A DNA stretch of 63,280 bases from Streptomyces sp. MspMP-M5. Lineage in GTDB: Bacteria > Actinomycetota > Actinomycetes > Streptomycetales > Streptomycetaceae. The position numbers and the translations under genes are program-made. Positions 39,455-48,737 of this stretch are shown piece after piece. Positions within the stretch are counted from its first letter, which is position 1. Every line of letters begins with the position of its first letter. The stretch covers positions 1 to 63,280 of the forward strand of contig NZ_KB891909.1 of the NCBI RefSeq assembly GCF_000373585.1, given 5' to 3'. The notes under the pieces were generated by a model. The model was given only the letters and a program-made list of their open reading frames with translations. It had not been told where the DNA came from and searched no databases.

Positions 39455-40948
39455 GTGGGCGGCACGGACGGCACCGCCGGCTCCACCAGCACGGACGGCA
39501 CCGACGCCGTCAAACGTCCCAACGCGCAGTTGGGCTCGTGGTTCATGCGCAGCGGCTGGTCCAAGGGCGAGCTGGCACGGCAGGTCAACCGCCGGGCGCG
39601 CCAGATGGGCGCCCACCACATCAGCACCGACACCTCCCGGGTGCGCCGCTGGCTGGACGGCGAGCAGCCCCGCGAGCCCATCCCGCGGATCCTCTCCGAA
39701 CTCTTCTCCGAACGCTTCGGCTGCGTGGTCGGCGTCGAGGAGCTGGGACTGCGCCCGGCGCACCGGTCCCCGTCCGTCTCCGGCGTGGACCTCCCGTGGG
39801 CCGGGCCCCAAACCGTCGACCTCATCAGCGAGTTCACCCGCAGCGACCTGATGCTGGCCCGCCGCGGCTTCCTCGGGACCTCCCTCGCACTGGCCGCCGG
39901 CCCCACCCTCATCGAGCCGATGCAGCGCTGGCTGGTGCCGGTGCCCGCCGCCCCGGGCGAGGCCCCCGCCCAGCCCGAGCGGGCCCGCCGCCCGGCCCGC
40001 CTCTCCCGCCCCGAGCTGGAGCTGCTGGAGGCCACCACCGCGATGTTCCGGCAGTGGGACGCCCAGTGCGGCGGCGGCCTGCGCCGCAAGGCGGTGGTCG
40101 GCCAGCTCCACGAGGTCACCGACCTCCTCCAGGAACCCCAGGCGCCGCAGGTCGCCCGGCGGCTGTTCAAGGTCGCCGCCGAACTCGCCGAACTCGCCGG
40201 CTGGATGAGCTACGACATCGGCCTCCAGCCGACCGCCCAGAAGTACTTCGTGCTCGCGCTGCACGCCGCCAAGGAGGCCGGCGACCGCCCCCTGGGCTCG
40301 TACGTCCTCTCCAGCATGAGCCGGCAGATGATCCACCTCGGTCGGCCCGACGACGCGCTGGAGCTGATCCACCTCGCCCAGTACGGCAGCCGGGAGACCG
40401 CCACCCCCCGCACCCAGGCCATGCTGTATGCGATGGAGGCCCGCGCCTACGCCGGCATGGGCCAGCCCAGCAAGGTCAAGCGCGCGGTCCGGATGGCCGA
40501 GGACACCTTCTCCGACATCACCCCCGGCGAGGCCGATCCGGACTGGATCCGCTTCTTCTCCGAGGCCGAGCTCAACGCCGAGAACGCCCACTCCTACCGC
40601 GACCTCGCCTATGTGGCCGGCCGCAGCCCCACCTACGCCTCGCTCGCGGAACCGGTCATGCAGCGCGCCGTCGAACTCTTCGCCAAGGACCCCGAGCACC
40701 AGCGCTCCTACGCGCTCAACCTCATCGGCATGGCCACCGTCCACCTGCTCCAGAAGGAGCCCGAGGCGTGCGCCGCGATGGCCCAGCAGGCGATACCGTT
40801 CGCCCGCCAGGTCCGCTCCGAACGGGTCAACACCCGGCTGCGCAAAACGGTGGACACCGCGGTCCGGGAGTTCGGCACCGTCGCCGAGGTGATCCGGCTC
40901 GGCGACGAGCTCTCCCGCCAGCTCCCGGAGACCGCCGCCGCGGGCTGA
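39455..40948 (+). CDS. nsdA: Developmental regulator NsdA
   Basis: NsdA (497 residues) is known in S. coelicolor as a negative regulator of sporulation and antibiotic production. An N-terminal helix-turn-helix-like part (GWSKGELARQVNRRARQMG to VRRWLDGEQPREPIPRILSELF) is followed by LARRGFLGTSLALAAGP near residue 133. The C-terminal half is a TPR-like helical array: FKVAAELAELAGWMSYDIG, KYFVLALHAAKEAGDRPLG, DDALELIHLAQYGS and more. GTG 39455 follows AAGGGGGG. A long divergent region with nested palindromes lies upstream. Confidence 0.85.
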   Translation: MGGTDGTAGSTSTDGTDAVKRPNAQLGSWFMRSGWSKGELARQVNRRARQMGAHHISTDTSRVRRWLDGEQPREPIPRILSELFSERFGCVVGVEELGLRPAHRSPSVSGVDLPWAGPQTVDLISEFTRSDLMLARRGFLGTSLALAAGPTLIEPMQRWLVPVPAAPGEAPAQPERARRPARLSRPELELLEATTAMFRQWDAQCGGGLRRKAVVGQLHEVTDLLQEPQAPQVARRLFKVAAELAELAGWMSYDIGLQPTAQKYFVLALHAAKEAGDRPLGSYVLSSMSRQMIHLGRPDDALELIHLAQYGSRETATPRTQAMLYAMEARAYAGMGQPSKVKRAVRMAEDTFSDITPGEADPDWIRFFSEAELNAENAHSYRDLAYVAGRSPTYASLAEPVMQRAVELFAKDPEHQRSYALNLIGMATVHLLQKEPEACAAMAQQAIPFARQVRSERVNTRLRKTVDTAVREFGTVAEVIRLGDELSRQLPETAAAG

Positions 40949-40985
40949 CGGACCGCCCGCCGGCGGCCTCGGAGTTCACCGGGGC

Positions 40986-41021
40986 GTAACACGCAGGCCC
41001 ACTTCGTCACCCCGGTGAAAC
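40986..41021 (+). promoter_or_regulatory. GlnR box upstream of amtB
   Basis: GTCAC-N6-GAAAC (41006-41021) is a perfect match to the actinobacterial GlnR half-box gTnAc-n6-GaAAc. GTAAC at 40986-40990 begins a second, imperfect unit upstream. Confidence 0.7.
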
Positions 41022-41119
41022 ACCCGCAAGGTTTGGCCGAAACGGCGCCGCGACACCCTCATCGCGAAGCCGGCCCACCCCACACCCGCACGGGCCGCAT
41101 CGACGACGAGGAGACGCCG

Positions 41120-42469
41120 ATGCCCCCAGGCATCCTTACGCTCGCAGACGGCCTCGCGGAGAAAGCCACGCTCAGCCCCGCCAACACCGGGTTCATGCTC
41201 ATCTGCTCGGCCCTGGTGATGCTGATGACCCCCGGCCTGGCCTTCTTCTACGGCGGCATGGTCCGGGTCAAGAGCGTCCTGAACATGCTGATGATGAGCT
41301 TCATCAGCCTGGGCATCGTCACCGTCCTGTGGGTGCTCTACGGCTTCGGGCTCGCCTTCGGCAACGACACCGGCGGCGTCATCGGCTGGAACGACGACTT
41401 CGCGGGTTTCGGCCACATCGGCCTCACCCAGCTCTGGGGCACCACCACCATCCCCGTCTACGTCTTCGCCGTCTTCCAGCTGATGTTCGCGGTGATCACC
41501 CCCGCGCTGATCAGCGGCGCCCTCGCCGACCGGGTGAAGTTCACCGCCTGGGCGCTGTTCGCCGCGCTGTGGGTGACCGTCGTCTACTTCCCCGTTGCCC
41601 ACTGGGTGTGGGCCGACGGCGGCTGGCTCTTCAAGCTCGGCGTGATCGACTTCGCCGGCGGCACCGCCGTCCACATCAACGCCGGTGCCGCCGCGCTCGC
41701 CGTGATCCTCGTCGTCGGCAGGCGCATCGGCTTCAAGAAGGACCCGATGCGGCCGCACAGCCTGCCGCTGGTGATGCTCGGCGCCGGCCTGCTGTGGTTC
41801 GGCTGGTTCGGCTTCAACGCCGGCTCCTGGCTCAACAACGACGACGGCGTCGCCGCGGTCGCCTTCGTCAACACCCAGGTCGCCACCGCCGCCGCGATGC
41901 TCGGCTGGCTCGCCTACGAGAAGCTCCGGCACGGCTCGTTCACCACCCTCGGCGCCGCCTCCGGCGCGGTCGCCGGACTCGTCGCCATCACCCCCGCCTG
42001 CGGCGCGGTCAGCCCGCTCGGCGCCATCGCGGTCGGCGTGATCGCCGGCGTGCTGTGCGCCATGGCCGTCGGCCTCAAGTACCGGTTCGGCTACGACGAC
42101 TCCCTGGACGTCGTCGGCGTCCACCTCGTCGGCGGCATCGTCGGCTCGCTGCTGATCGGGCTGTTCGCCACCGGCGGCGTACAGAGCGACGCCAAGGGCC
42201 TCTTCTACGGGGGCGGCTTCGGCCAGCTCGGCAAACAGGCCGTCGGCGTGGTGTGCGTCCTGCTGTACTCCTTCGTCGTCTCCTACGTCCTTGCCAAGGC
42301 CATCGACCTGGTGATGGGCTTCCGGGTCGGCGAGGACGAGGAGATCAGCGGCGTCGACCAGGCCGCACACGCCGAGACCGCGTACGACTTCGCCGGCGCG
42401 GGCGGCGGCACGGCGGCCCGCAGGACCACGGCACTCGGCGAGACCCTGACCAGGAAGGTGGACGCGTGA
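41120..42469 (+). CDS. amtB: Ammonium transporter
   Basis: AmtB (449 residues) has 11 predicted helices. Conserved stretches include MTPGLAFFYGGMVRVKSVLNMLM, NAGAAALAVILVVGRRIGF, WFGWFGFNAGSW and DSLDVVGVHLVGGIVGSLLIG, which holds a pore histidine. The C-terminal tail GFRVGEDEEISGVDQAAHAETAY is the GlnK-contact motif. ATG 41120 follows GAGGAGACGCCG. Its stop overlaps glnK (GTGA). With the GlnR box upstream, amtB-glnK-glnD forms a nitrogen-limitation operon. Confidence 0.97.
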   Translation: MPPGILTLADGLAEKATLSPANTGFMLICSALVMLMTPGLAFFYGGMVRVKSVLNMLMMSFISLGIVTVLWVLYGFGLAFGNDTGGVIGWNDDFAGFGHIGLTQLWGTTTIPVYVFAVFQLMFAVITPALISGALADRVKFTAWALFAALWVTVVYFPVAHWVWADGGWLFKLGVIDFAGGTAVHINAGAAALAVILVVGRRIGFKKDPMRPHSLPLVMLGAGLLWFGWFGFNAGSWLNNDDGVAAVAFVNTQVATAAAMLGWLAYEKLRHGSFTTLGAASGAVAGLVAITPACGAVSPLGAIAVGVIAGVLCAMAVGLKYRFGYDDSLDVVGVHLVGGIVGSLLIGLFATGGVQSDAKGLFYGGGFGQLGKQAVGVVCVLLYSFVVSYVLAKAIDLVMGFRVGEDEEISGVDQAAHAETAYDFAGAGGGTAARRTTALGETLTRKVDA

Positions 42470-42804
42470 AGCTCATCACGGCGGTAATCAAGCCGCACCG
42501 ACTCGACGAGGTGAAGGACGCCCTGCGGGAGTTCGGCGTGCACGGCCTCACCGTCACCGAGGCCAGCGGCTACGGACGGCAGCGCGGGCACACCGAGGTG
42601 TACCGGGGCGCCGAGTACACCGTCGACCTCGTCCCCAAGATCCGGATCGAGGTGCTCGTCGAGGACGCCGACGCCGAGGAACTGGTGGAGGTGGTCGTCA
42701 AGGCCGCCCGCACCGGCAAGATCGGCGACGGGAAGGTGTGGAGCGTCCCCGTCGACGAAGCCGTACGGGTGCGCACCGGGGAGCGCGGACCCGACGCACT
42801 GTGA
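42466..42804 (+). CDS. glnK: Nitrogen regulatory protein PII
   Basis: GlnK (112 residues) senses 2-oxoglutarate and ATP/ADP and gates AmtB. The T-loop YGRQRGHTEVYRGAEYTVDL contains Tyr51, which actinobacteria modify by adenylylation rather than uridylylation. The B loop TGKIGDGKVWSVPVDEAVRVRTGE is complete. The GTG start overlaps the amtB stop. Confidence 0.97.
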   Translation: MKLITAVIKPHRLDEVKDALREFGVHGLTVTEASGYGRQRGHTEVYRGAEYTVDLVPKIRIEVLVEDADAEELVEVVVKAARTGKIGDGKVWSVPVDEAVRVRTGERGPDAL

Positions 42805-42874
42805 GCCGCCGGCCGGGGGCGGCGGGCGACGGCGGGAGCGCCGCGGGGACCAACACGACGGAGGAGAGCCCGAG

Positions 42875-45442
42875 TTGACCGACAGCGCCGACCACACCGC
42901 GTCCCCCGCGGCCCCAACGGGGGACGCGCCCGGCGGCTACCCCGCCGCCCGGCTGCGGCTCCTCCAGCAGGACACCGCCACCGGCCCCGACCGCCGCGCC
43001 GCCCTCGCCCGCCTCACCGACGACTGGCTCGCCGCCCTGCTGGCCCGGGCCGCCGGCCCCGGCACCCCCGGCACCGCACTGGTCGCCGTCGGCGGCTACG
43101 GCCGCGGCGAACTCTCCCCGCGCAGCGACCTCGACCTGCTCCTGCTGCACGACGGCCGCGCCACCACCGGCCACCTCGCCGCCCTCGCCGACCGCCTCTG
43201 GTACCCCGTCTGGGACCTCGGCCTGGACCTCGACCACGCCGTCCGCACCCCCGCCGAGGCCCGCCGCGCCGCCCGCGACGACCTCAAGGTGCAGCTCGGC
43301 TTGCTCGACGCCCGCCACCTCGCCGGCGACCCCGAACTGACCGCGGCGGTCCGCACCGCCGCCTACGCCGACTGGCGCGCGAGCGCCCCCCGGCGGCTGC
43401 CGGAACTCCGCGAACTCTGCCAGGAGCGCGCCGCCCGCCAGGGCGAACTCCAGTACCTCCTCGAACCCGACCTCAAGGAGGCCCGCGGCGGCCTGCGGGA
43501 CGCCACCGCGCTGCGCGCCATCGCCGCCTCCTGGCTCGCCGACGCCCCCCGCGGTGGACTGGAGGCCGCCCGCACCCGGCTCCTGGACACCCGGGACGCC
43601 CTCCACCTCACCACCGGGCGCGCCACCGACCGGCTCTCCCTCCAGGAGCAGGACCAGGTCGCCGGCGCCCTCGGCCTGCTCGACGCCGACACCCTGCTCC
43701 GCCGGACCTACGAATCCGCCCGCACCATCGCCTACGCCGCCGACGTCACCTGGCGCGAGGTCGGCCGGGTGCTGCGCGCCCGGTCCGTCAAACCCGTGCT
43801 GCGCGGGCTGCTGCCCGGCCGCACCGCCGGCCGCGGCGAACGCTCCCCGCTCGCCGACGGCGTCGTCGAACTCGACGGCGAGGCGGTGCTGGCCCGCACC
43901 GCCCGCCCCGAACGGGACCCCGTCCTGCTGCTGCGCGCCGCGGCCGCCGCCGCCCAGGCCGGACTGCCGCTGGCCACCCACGCCATCCGCCGCTGCGCCG
44001 CCGCCGCGCCGCTCCCGGCGCCCTGGCCCGCCGAGGCCCGCGAGCAGCTGGTCACCCTCCTCGGCGCCGGCGCGCCCACCGTGCCCGTATGGGAGGCCCT
44101 GGAGGCCGAGGGCGTACTCGCCCGCCTGCTGCCCGACTGGGAACGCGTCCGCTGCCGCCCCCAGCGCAACCCCGTCCACACCTGGACCGTGGACCGCCAC
44201 CTGGTCGAGACCGCGGTCCGCGCCGCCGCGCTGACCCGCCGGGTGCACCGGCCCGACCTGCTGCTGGTAGCCGCCCTGCTGCACGACATCGGCAAGGGCT
44301 GGCCCGGCGACCACGCGGTGGCCGGCGAGACCATCGCCCGCGACGTCGCCGCCCGGCTCGGCTTCGGCCCCGGCGACACCGCGGTGATCGCCGCCCTCGT
44401 CCGGCACCACCTCCTGCTCGTCGAGACCGCCACCCGGCGCGACCTGGACGACCCGGAGACCGTCGGCGCGGTGGCCGACGCCGTCGGCAGCACGGGCACC
44501 CTGGAACTCCTGCACGCCCTCACCGAGGCCGACGCGCTCGCCACCGGGCCGGCCGCCTGGAGCTCCTGGCGCGCCGGCCTCGTCGCCGCCCTCGTCCAGC
44601 GCGTCGCCGACCGGCTGGCCGGGGAGCCGGCGCCGGAGGCGCGCGGCACCGACGCCCCCACCGCCGAACAGGAGCGCCTGGCCGTCGAGGCCGGACGCAC
44701 CGGCGGCCCCGTCCTGACCCTGCGCCCCCGCCCCGAGACCGGCCCGCCGGACACCGCCGAGCCCATCGAACCGACCGGCGCCGCGACGGACACCGACCCC
44801 GAACCGGTCGGCGTGGAACTCCTCATCGCCGTCCCCGACCAGCCCGGTGTCCTGCCCGCCGCGGCCGGCGTGCTGGCCGTGCACCGGCTCACCGTCCGCG
44901 CCGCCGACCTGCGCACCCTCGACCCGCTCGGCCACGGCCCGGTGCTGCTGCTGAGCTGGCGGGTGGCCGCCGAGTACGGCTCACTGCCCGAGGCCGGCCG
45001 GCTCCGCGCCGACCTCGTCCGCGCCCTGGACGGCTCCCTGGACGTCCCCGGCCGCCTCGCCGAACGCGAGCGCGCCTACGCCCGCCGCGCCCGCGCCGCC
45101 GCGGCCCCGCCGCCGCGCGTCACCGTCGCCGCCGGCAGCTCCCGCACCGCCACCGTCATCGAGGTCCGCGCCCAGGACGCGCACGGACTGCTGCACCGGA
45201 TCGGCCGGGCCCTGGACGCGGCCGGCGTCGCCGTGCGCAGCGCCCACATCAGCACCCTGGGCGCCAACGCCGTGGACGCCTTCTACGTCACCGACCCCGA
45301 CGGGCAACCGCTCCCCGACCCGGAGGCCCACAAGGTCGCCCGCACAGTGGAGGACGCCCTCCAGATCCCGCCCGCCCCGACCCCGGAAACCACCCCGACC
45401 GCCCCGTCTGCCCCGACCGCCTCGCCCTCCGCGAACGCCTGA
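42875..45442 (+). CDS. glnD: PII nucleotidyltransferase GlnD
   Basis: GlnD (855 residues) modifies and demodifies GlnK. The nucleotidyltransferase motif GGYGRGELSPRSDLDLLLLH is near residue 72, and the HD domain VAALLHDIGKGWPGDHAVAGE near 467. Two ACT domains follow: ELLIAVPDQPGVLPAAAGVL near 648 and VIEVRAQDAHGLLHRIGRAL near 761. In streptomycetes GlnD acts as an adenylyltransferase. TTG 42875 follows GGAGGAGAGCC. The dispersed repeat copy B lies after its stop. Confidence 0.95.
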   Translation: MTDSADHTASPAAPTGDAPGGYPAARLRLLQQDTATGPDRRAALARLTDDWLAALLARAAGPGTPGTALVAVGGYGRGELSPRSDLDLLLLHDGRATTGHLAALADRLWYPVWDLGLDLDHAVRTPAEARRAARDDLKVQLGLLDARHLAGDPELTAAVRTAAYADWRASAPRRLPELRELCQERAARQGELQYLLEPDLKEARGGLRDATALRAIAASWLADAPRGGLEAARTRLLDTRDALHLTTGRATDRLSLQEQDQVAGALGLLDADTLLRRTYESARTIAYAADVTWREVGRVLRARSVKPVLRGLLPGRTAGRGERSPLADGVVELDGEAVLARTARPERDPVLLLRAAAAAAQAGLPLATHAIRRCAAAAPLPAPWPAEAREQLVTLLGAGAPTVPVWEALEAEGVLARLLPDWERVRCRPQRNPVHTWTVDRHLVETAVRAAALTRRVHRPDLLLVAALLHDIGKGWPGDHAVAGETIARDVAARLGFGPGDTAVIAALVRHHLLLVETATRRDLDDPETVGAVADAVGSTGTLELLHALTEADALATGPAAWSSWRAGLVAALVQRVADRLAGEPAPEARGTDAPTAEQERLAVEAGRTGGPVLTLRPRPETGPPDTAEPIEPTGAATDTDPEPVGVELLIAVPDQPGVLPAAAGVLAVHRLTVRAADLRTLDPLGHGPVLLLSWRVAAEYGSLPEAGRLRADLVRALDGSLDVPGRLAERERAYARRARAAAAPPPRVTVAAGSSRTATVIEVRAQDAHGLLHRIGRALDAAGVAVRSAHISTLGANAVDAFYVTDPDGQPLPDPEAHKVARTVEDALQIPPAPTPETTPTAPSAPTASPSANA

Positions 45443-45474
45443 CGGCGGCCGCGGGAACACCCTCCGTCCCCCGG

Positions 45475-45540
45475 CGTTGTGGCCCGCAAGGGGCGCCCCC
45501 GCCCCCTACGGGATCCGTTCGCCCCCTCCCTACGGGGCCC
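45475..45540 (-). repeat. Dispersed intergenic repeat, copy B
   Basis: The reverse complement matches 10143-10208 at roughly 80% without gaps, including GGCGAACGGATCCC, TAGGGG, GCGCCCC and AACG. It lies in the 230-bp gap between glnD and ffh, inverted relative to copy A. Confidence 0.7.
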
Positions 45541-45672
45541 GCCACCCCACCCCCACGCCCCCTCCGCAGATCCCGCTCCCCCCCCCCGGCCAAGGACCGG
45601 TTCGCTTGCGGGGCCGGATACCCTAGAACCCGACCGGACCCACGCCCCCGACCCCGAGGATCGACGACCGCC

Positions 45673-47220
45673 GTGTTCGATACGCTTTCCGACCGCTTGG
45701 CGAGTACTTTCAAAAACCTCCGGGGCAAGGGCCGCCTGAGCGAGGCGGACATCGACGCCACCGCGCGGGAGATCCGGATCGCCCTGCTGGAAGCGGACGT
45801 CGCCCTGCCGGTCGTCCGCTCCTTCATCAAGCAGGTCAAGGAGCGCGGCCTCGGCGCCGAGGTCTCCCAGGCCCTGAACCCCGCGCAGCAGGTCATCAAG
45901 ATCGTCAACGAGGAGCTCATCGGCATCCTCGGTGGCGAGACCCGCCGCCTCCGCTTCGCCAAGCAGCCCCCGACGGTGATCATGCTCGCCGGCCTCCAGG
46001 GTGCCGGTAAGACCACCCTCGCCGGAAAGCTCGGCCGCTGGCTCAAGGCCCAGGGCCACTCGCCGCTGCTGGTCGCCTGCGACCTCCAGCGCCCCAACGC
46101 TGTCAACCAGCTCCAGGTCGTCTCCGAGCGCGCCGGCGTCGCCTTCTACGGCCCCGAGCCCGGCAACGGCGTCGGCGACCCGGTCCAGGTCGCCAAGGAC
46201 TCCATCGAGTACGCCCGCTCCAAGCAGTACGACATCGTCGTCGTCGACACCGCCGGCCGCCTCGGCATCGACGCCGAGATGATGCAGCAGGCCGCCGACA
46301 TCCGCGACGCGGTCTCCCCGGACGAGGTCCTCTTCGTCGTCGACGCGATGATCGGCCAGGACGCGGTCAACACCGCCGAGGCGTTCCGCGACGGCGTCGG
46401 CTTCGACGGCGTGGTGCTCTCCAAGCTGGACGGCGACGCCCGCGGTGGTGCCGCGCTCTCCATCGCGCACGTCACCGGCAAGCAGATCATGTTCGCCTCC
46501 AACGGCGAGAAGCTGGACGACTTCGACGCGTTCCACCCGGACCGCATGGCGTCCCGCATCCTCGGCATGGGCGACATGCTCTCGCTCATCGAGAAGGCTG
46601 AGCAGACCTTCAGCCAGCAAGAGGCCGAGAAGATGGCGGCCAAGCTGGCGAAGGGCCCCAAGGAGTTCACGCTCGACGACTTCCTGGCCCAGATGGAGCA
46701 GGTCCGGAAGATGGGCTCGATCTCCAAGCTCCTCGGCATGCTGCCCGGCATGGCGCAGATGAAGGAGCAGATCAACAACCTCGACGAGCGCGAGGTCGAC
46801 CGCACGGCCGCCATCATCAAGTCGATGACCCCGGCCGAGCGCCAGGACCCGACGATCATCAACGGCTCGCGCCGGGCCCGTATCGCCCGGGGTTCCGGTG
46901 TCGACGTCAGCACCGTCAAGGGCCTCGTCGAGCGGTTCTTCGAGGCCCGCAAGATGATGTCCCGGATGGCGCAGGGCGGCGGTATGCCCGGTATGCCCGG
47001 CATCCCCGGGATGGGGGGCGGCGGCGCCCGGAAGAAGAAGCAGATCAAGCAGGCCAAGGGCAAGCGCAAGAGCGGCAACCCGATGAAGCGCAAGGCCGAG
47101 GAGGAGGCCGCGGCGGCGCGCCGCGAGGCCGGGGCCGGCAGCGCCTTCGGTCTGCCGCAGGACGGCCAGGACCCGCAGAACTTCGAACTCCCCGACGAGT
47201 TCAAGAAGTTCATGAACTAA
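45673..47220 (+). CDS. ffh: Signal recognition particle protein Ffh
   Basis: Ffh (515 residues) binds signal sequences and 4.5S RNA. The N domain (VFDTLSDRLASTFKNLRGKG) leads to the G domain: GLQGAGKTTLAGKLGRWL near 107, DTAGRLGIDAEMMQQ near 191 and SKLDGDARGGAALS near 247. The M domain is methionine-rich (MLPGMAQMKEQ, SRMAQGGGMPGMPG) with an RNA-binding SRRARIARGSG. The Gly/Met and Lys-rich C-terminus is usual for streptomycetes. GTG 45673 is the conserved start. A 16-bp hairpin follows. Confidence 0.97.
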   Translation: MFDTLSDRLASTFKNLRGKGRLSEADIDATAREIRIALLEADVALPVVRSFIKQVKERGLGAEVSQALNPAQQVIKIVNEELIGILGGETRRLRFAKQPPTVIMLAGLQGAGKTTLAGKLGRWLKAQGHSPLLVACDLQRPNAVNQLQVVSERAGVAFYGPEPGNGVGDPVQVAKDSIEYARSKQYDIVVVDTAGRLGIDAEMMQQAADIRDAVSPDEVLFVVDAMIGQDAVNTAEAFRDGVGFDGVVLSKLDGDARGGAALSIAHVTGKQIMFASNGEKLDDFDAFHPDRMASRILGMGDMLSLIEKAEQTFSQQEAEKMAAKLAKGPKEFTLDDFLAQMEQVRKMGSISKLLGMLPGMAQMKEQINNLDEREVDRTAAIIKSMTPAERQDPTIINGSRRARIARGSGVDVSTVKGLVERFFEARKMMSRMAQGGGMPGMPGIPGMGGGGARKKKQIKQAKGKRKSGNPMKRKAEEEAAAARREAGAGSAFGLPQDGQDPQNFELPDEFKKFMN

Positions 47221-47246
47221 AAACCGGCGCCCGCCCGGCACCGTAC

Positions 47247-47285
47247 GCGAGCCCCCGGCCACCTCTTGCGTGGCCGGGGGCTCGC
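47247..47285. terminator. Terminator between ffh and the methyltransferase gene
   Basis: A perfect 16-bp stem (47247-47262 with 47270-47285) with a 7-nt loop, between convergent genes. Confidence 0.88.
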
Positions 47286-47332
47286 CCGTAGGCGCGCGGG
47301 GCGACGCTCCGGCCGGCGGGACGGTGCTCCGG

Positions 47333-48181
47333 CTAAGGGGTGCGCGCGATCAGATACCGGAAGACGTTCGCCATCCAGACCGTCCCGTCCGGCCGCTGGA
47401 ACGGATGGAGCGCCTCGGCCAGCTCCTTCTCCACCTGCCGTGGCCCGGCCACCTCCAGCGCCCCCTCGAACAGTCCGGTCGACAGCATCCCGCGCACCGC
47501 GCTCGCCAGATCCGCGTACCCGAACGGGCAGGCCACCCGCCCCGAACCGTCGGGCCGCAGCCCCGCACGGGCCGCCAGCTCCTCCAGATCGTCCCGGCCG
47601 GCCGGCCGCCAGCCCGCGCCCAGGCGCTTCGCCGGGGCGACCAGCCGCTGCGCCACCCGCAGCACGCCGGCCGCCGCGCACCGCTCCACCGGGCCCCAGC
47701 CGCCCAGCACCACCGCACTGCCCCGCTCGGCCAGCGCGGTCGCGGCCGTCAGCGCACCGGTCAGCTCCTCGGTACCGCCGCAGCCCACCGGGTGGAACGC
47801 CGTGATCACGGTGAACCCCGCGTCCTCCGGCGCCGCGTCCGCCAGCCCGCCGCTCACCAGCCGGGTGACCTCCGGCATCCCGTCCGGGGTGAGCCGCTCG
47901 CGGGCCAGCTCCAGCCGGCTCTCGTCCGCGTCCACCCCGCTGACCTGCGCCCCGCGTGCCGCCGCGAGCAGCAGCGCCAGCCCGGAGCCGCAGCCCAGCC
48001 CGAGCAGCCGGGTGCCGGGCCCGATGCCCAGCCGGTCGTACGCCGCCTCGTAGAGGGGGACCAGCATCCGCTCCTGGATCTCCGCCCAGTCGCGGGCGCG
48101 GGTGCCGGCCGTCGGGGCCGGGCCGTCAGGGTGGACGGACGCGGTGTTCGGAATCTGGTGCCGCACGAGCGTGGGTGACAT
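47333..48181 (-). CDS. SAM-dependent methyltransferase
   Basis: A 282-residue class I methyltransferase. Motif I LLGLGCGSGLALLLAAARGA near residue 60 binds SAM, and VSGVDADESRLELARERL near 81 carries the acidic motif II residue. The C-terminal half (GRVACPFGYADLASAVRGML) suggests a small-molecule substrate, which cannot be named. AGGGG lies 11 bases before ATG 48181. It is convergent with ffh and divergent from the SprT-like gene. Confidence 0.82.
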   Translation of the reverse strand: MSPTLVRHQIPNTASVHPDGPAPTAGTRARDWAEIQERMLVPLYEAAYDRLGIGPGTRLLGLGCGSGLALLLAAARGAQVSGVDADESRLELARERLTPDGMPEVTRLVSGGLADAAPEDAGFTVITAFHPVGCGGTEELTGALTAATALAERGSAVVLGGWGPVERCAAAGVLRVAQRLVAPAKRLGAGWRPAGRDDLEELAARAGLRPDGSGRVACPFGYADLASAVRGMLSTGLFEGALEVAGPRQVEKELAEALHPFQRPDGTVWMANVFRYLIARTP

Positions 48182-48737
48182 CGATAGCGCCCCTATTCGC
48201 CGAGAACCCGAAGCTGATCAGTACCGTCCGCCCCCGTGTTTCCGTGCGTTGTGCGCCCCCGCGATCCAGACAACTGCGCATCCGACCGGCCGTCCAGAGG
48301 GTGCGCCGGGGTTTGGCTCCCGCGCGCCCCTGTGTGCGCCGGCCGCCGCGCTCCCGCAGCGCCGTTCCAGGGTGCCCCGGGGAGTGCGGTCCCGCCACGG
48401 CAGCGGCACCGCGCGCCGCCGGCCGCCGCCGGAGCCCCCCGAACGGGTCCCGCTCCGGCTGCCCTACGGTGGAAGGGCGGGGCCGCTGCCCACGGCGGTT
48501 CGTACCGACGGTAACGTCGCCGACGGCCGGCGCCCCGACGTGCGGAGGTCTTACGCCATGTGGCGTACGCGGGGGTACGCGCCCTACGTACCGGCTTGCG
48601 GTCCAGGGGCACCTTCGCCGCAGATCGGCGCACCGCATACGTGCCGCGCCCCATGCCCAGAAACTGACCGGTACGTGCAAATTATTTGAGATGCCCCGGA
48701 ATCGGAACACCGGGCGACTCCGGCTCGTTGTCACGAC
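48182..48737. other. Divergent intergenic region with palindromes
   Basis: No gene is seen in 556 bp. TACGCCA-TG-TGGCGTA at 48552-48567 is a perfect 7+2+7 palindrome, followed by GCGTACGC/GGGTACGC repeats to 48580. An AT-rich patch CAAATTATTTGAG at 48678-48690 may hold a promoter for the gene at 48738, but no clean pair of hexamers fits. Confidence 0.4.

Noticed and set aside
45541..45672. A third copy of the dispersed repeat or an SRP RNA gene before ffh
   Set aside because: The C-rich tract has no match to the repeat core and no tetraloop structure of 4.5S RNA.
48102..48689. An open frame in the divergent region before the SprT-like gene
   Set aside because: It lacks codon bias and similarity and starts inside the methyltransferase gene on the other strand.
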